Origin: CAZGTQ01 sp964528575
GTDB taxonomy: Bacteria > Planctomycetota > UBA1135 > GCA-002686595
DNA length: 38,334 bases
Direction: 5' to 3'
Assembly (NCBI GenBank): GCA_964528575.1
Contig: CAZGTQ010000046.1
Coordinates: 1 to 38,334 of the forward strand
The notes under the pieces were generated by a model. It saw only the letters and a program-made list of their open reading frames with translations, was not told the DNA's origin and searched no databases. How positions within the stretch are numbered: position 1 is the stretch's first letter; the number at the start of each line of letters is the position of its first letter. Shown here piece after piece: positions 38,193-38,334 of the stretch. The position numbers and the translations under genes were made by a program.

Positions 38193-38334
38193 ACGCAGGA
38201 GTGTCGCAGCACCGGCACCCCCTTTCCAACTCGAGAAGGAGCGCATGGCTCTTGGCCCGGTCCGCGCGCTGGTGAGCGCTGGCATTGGTCGAACGCGCGC
38301 TACTCCAGCGCCGGCGAGTCGGGGCAGACGAGCT

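Noticed and set aside
38300..38334. End of a minus-strand gene at the right edge (tail LVCPDSPALE)
   Set aside because: Only 11 codons are visible, too little to support a call.

Overview
The window is a very GC-rich (roughly three quarters G+C), densely packed bacterial chromosome segment with about 28 protein genes and no rRNA, tRNA or CRISPR array that I can see. The gene content points to a planctomycete-like bacterium. The pointers are an ECF sigma factor of the Sig-70_X6 type followed by a Ser/Thr kinase fused to a sulfatase-modifying-factor-like domain, a second secreted FGE-like protein, a CotH/lamin-tail surface protein, a PEP-CTERM/EpsH-type sugar transferase and a DUF2270 membrane protein. 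The lineage call is an inference from these families, not from a marker gene.

Layout. 1-8.5 kb holds a two-VWA membrane protein (cut by the left edge), mnmA, yajC, a YraN-like nuclease-fold protein, a polyprenyl-phosphate sugar transferase and mnmG. 8.5-15.2 kb holds a tandem hairpin repeat, an exported HEAT/TPR protein, a UDP-sugar dehydrogenase, a histone-deacetylase-family hydrolase, DUF2270, a radical SAM protein and an SGNH-type protein. 15.2-19.3 kb is a benzoyl-CoA (box) catabolic unit: boxR divergent from boxC-boxB, with a 16-bp palindrome between them and a 107-bp inverted repeat after boxB. 19.3-27.1 kb is a run of minus-strand genes: ECF sigma factor, kinase-FGE, two unrecognised coupled genes, a type I phosphodiesterase, a Rieske oxygenase and an STN-domain protein. 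27.2-33.1 kb is a surface/polyphosphate module: a CotH protein divergent from a VTC-domain polymerase, DUF4956 and an HlyD-like adaptor. 33.1-38.3 kb holds a second phosphodiesterase, a small Cys-rich ORF, apbE, an FGE-like protein and a low-GC trypsin-like protease.

The most interesting items are as follows. (1) The CotH // VTC-DUF4956-HlyD neighbourhood looks like a multi-gene envelope system. (2) A roughly 140-residue C-terminal module is shared by the CotH protein and the phosphodiesterase at 33-34.6 kb, but is absent from the shorter phosphodiesterase at 21.4-22.5 kb. (3) The box pathway and a candidate BoxR operator occur in an apparently planctomycete background. (4) Two unrecognised genes are locked to a sigma factor and kinase. 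(5) A probable one-base error or frameshift lies in a C7 run at the end of the HlyD-like gene. All protein readings were made by eye from the sequence; no database search was run.
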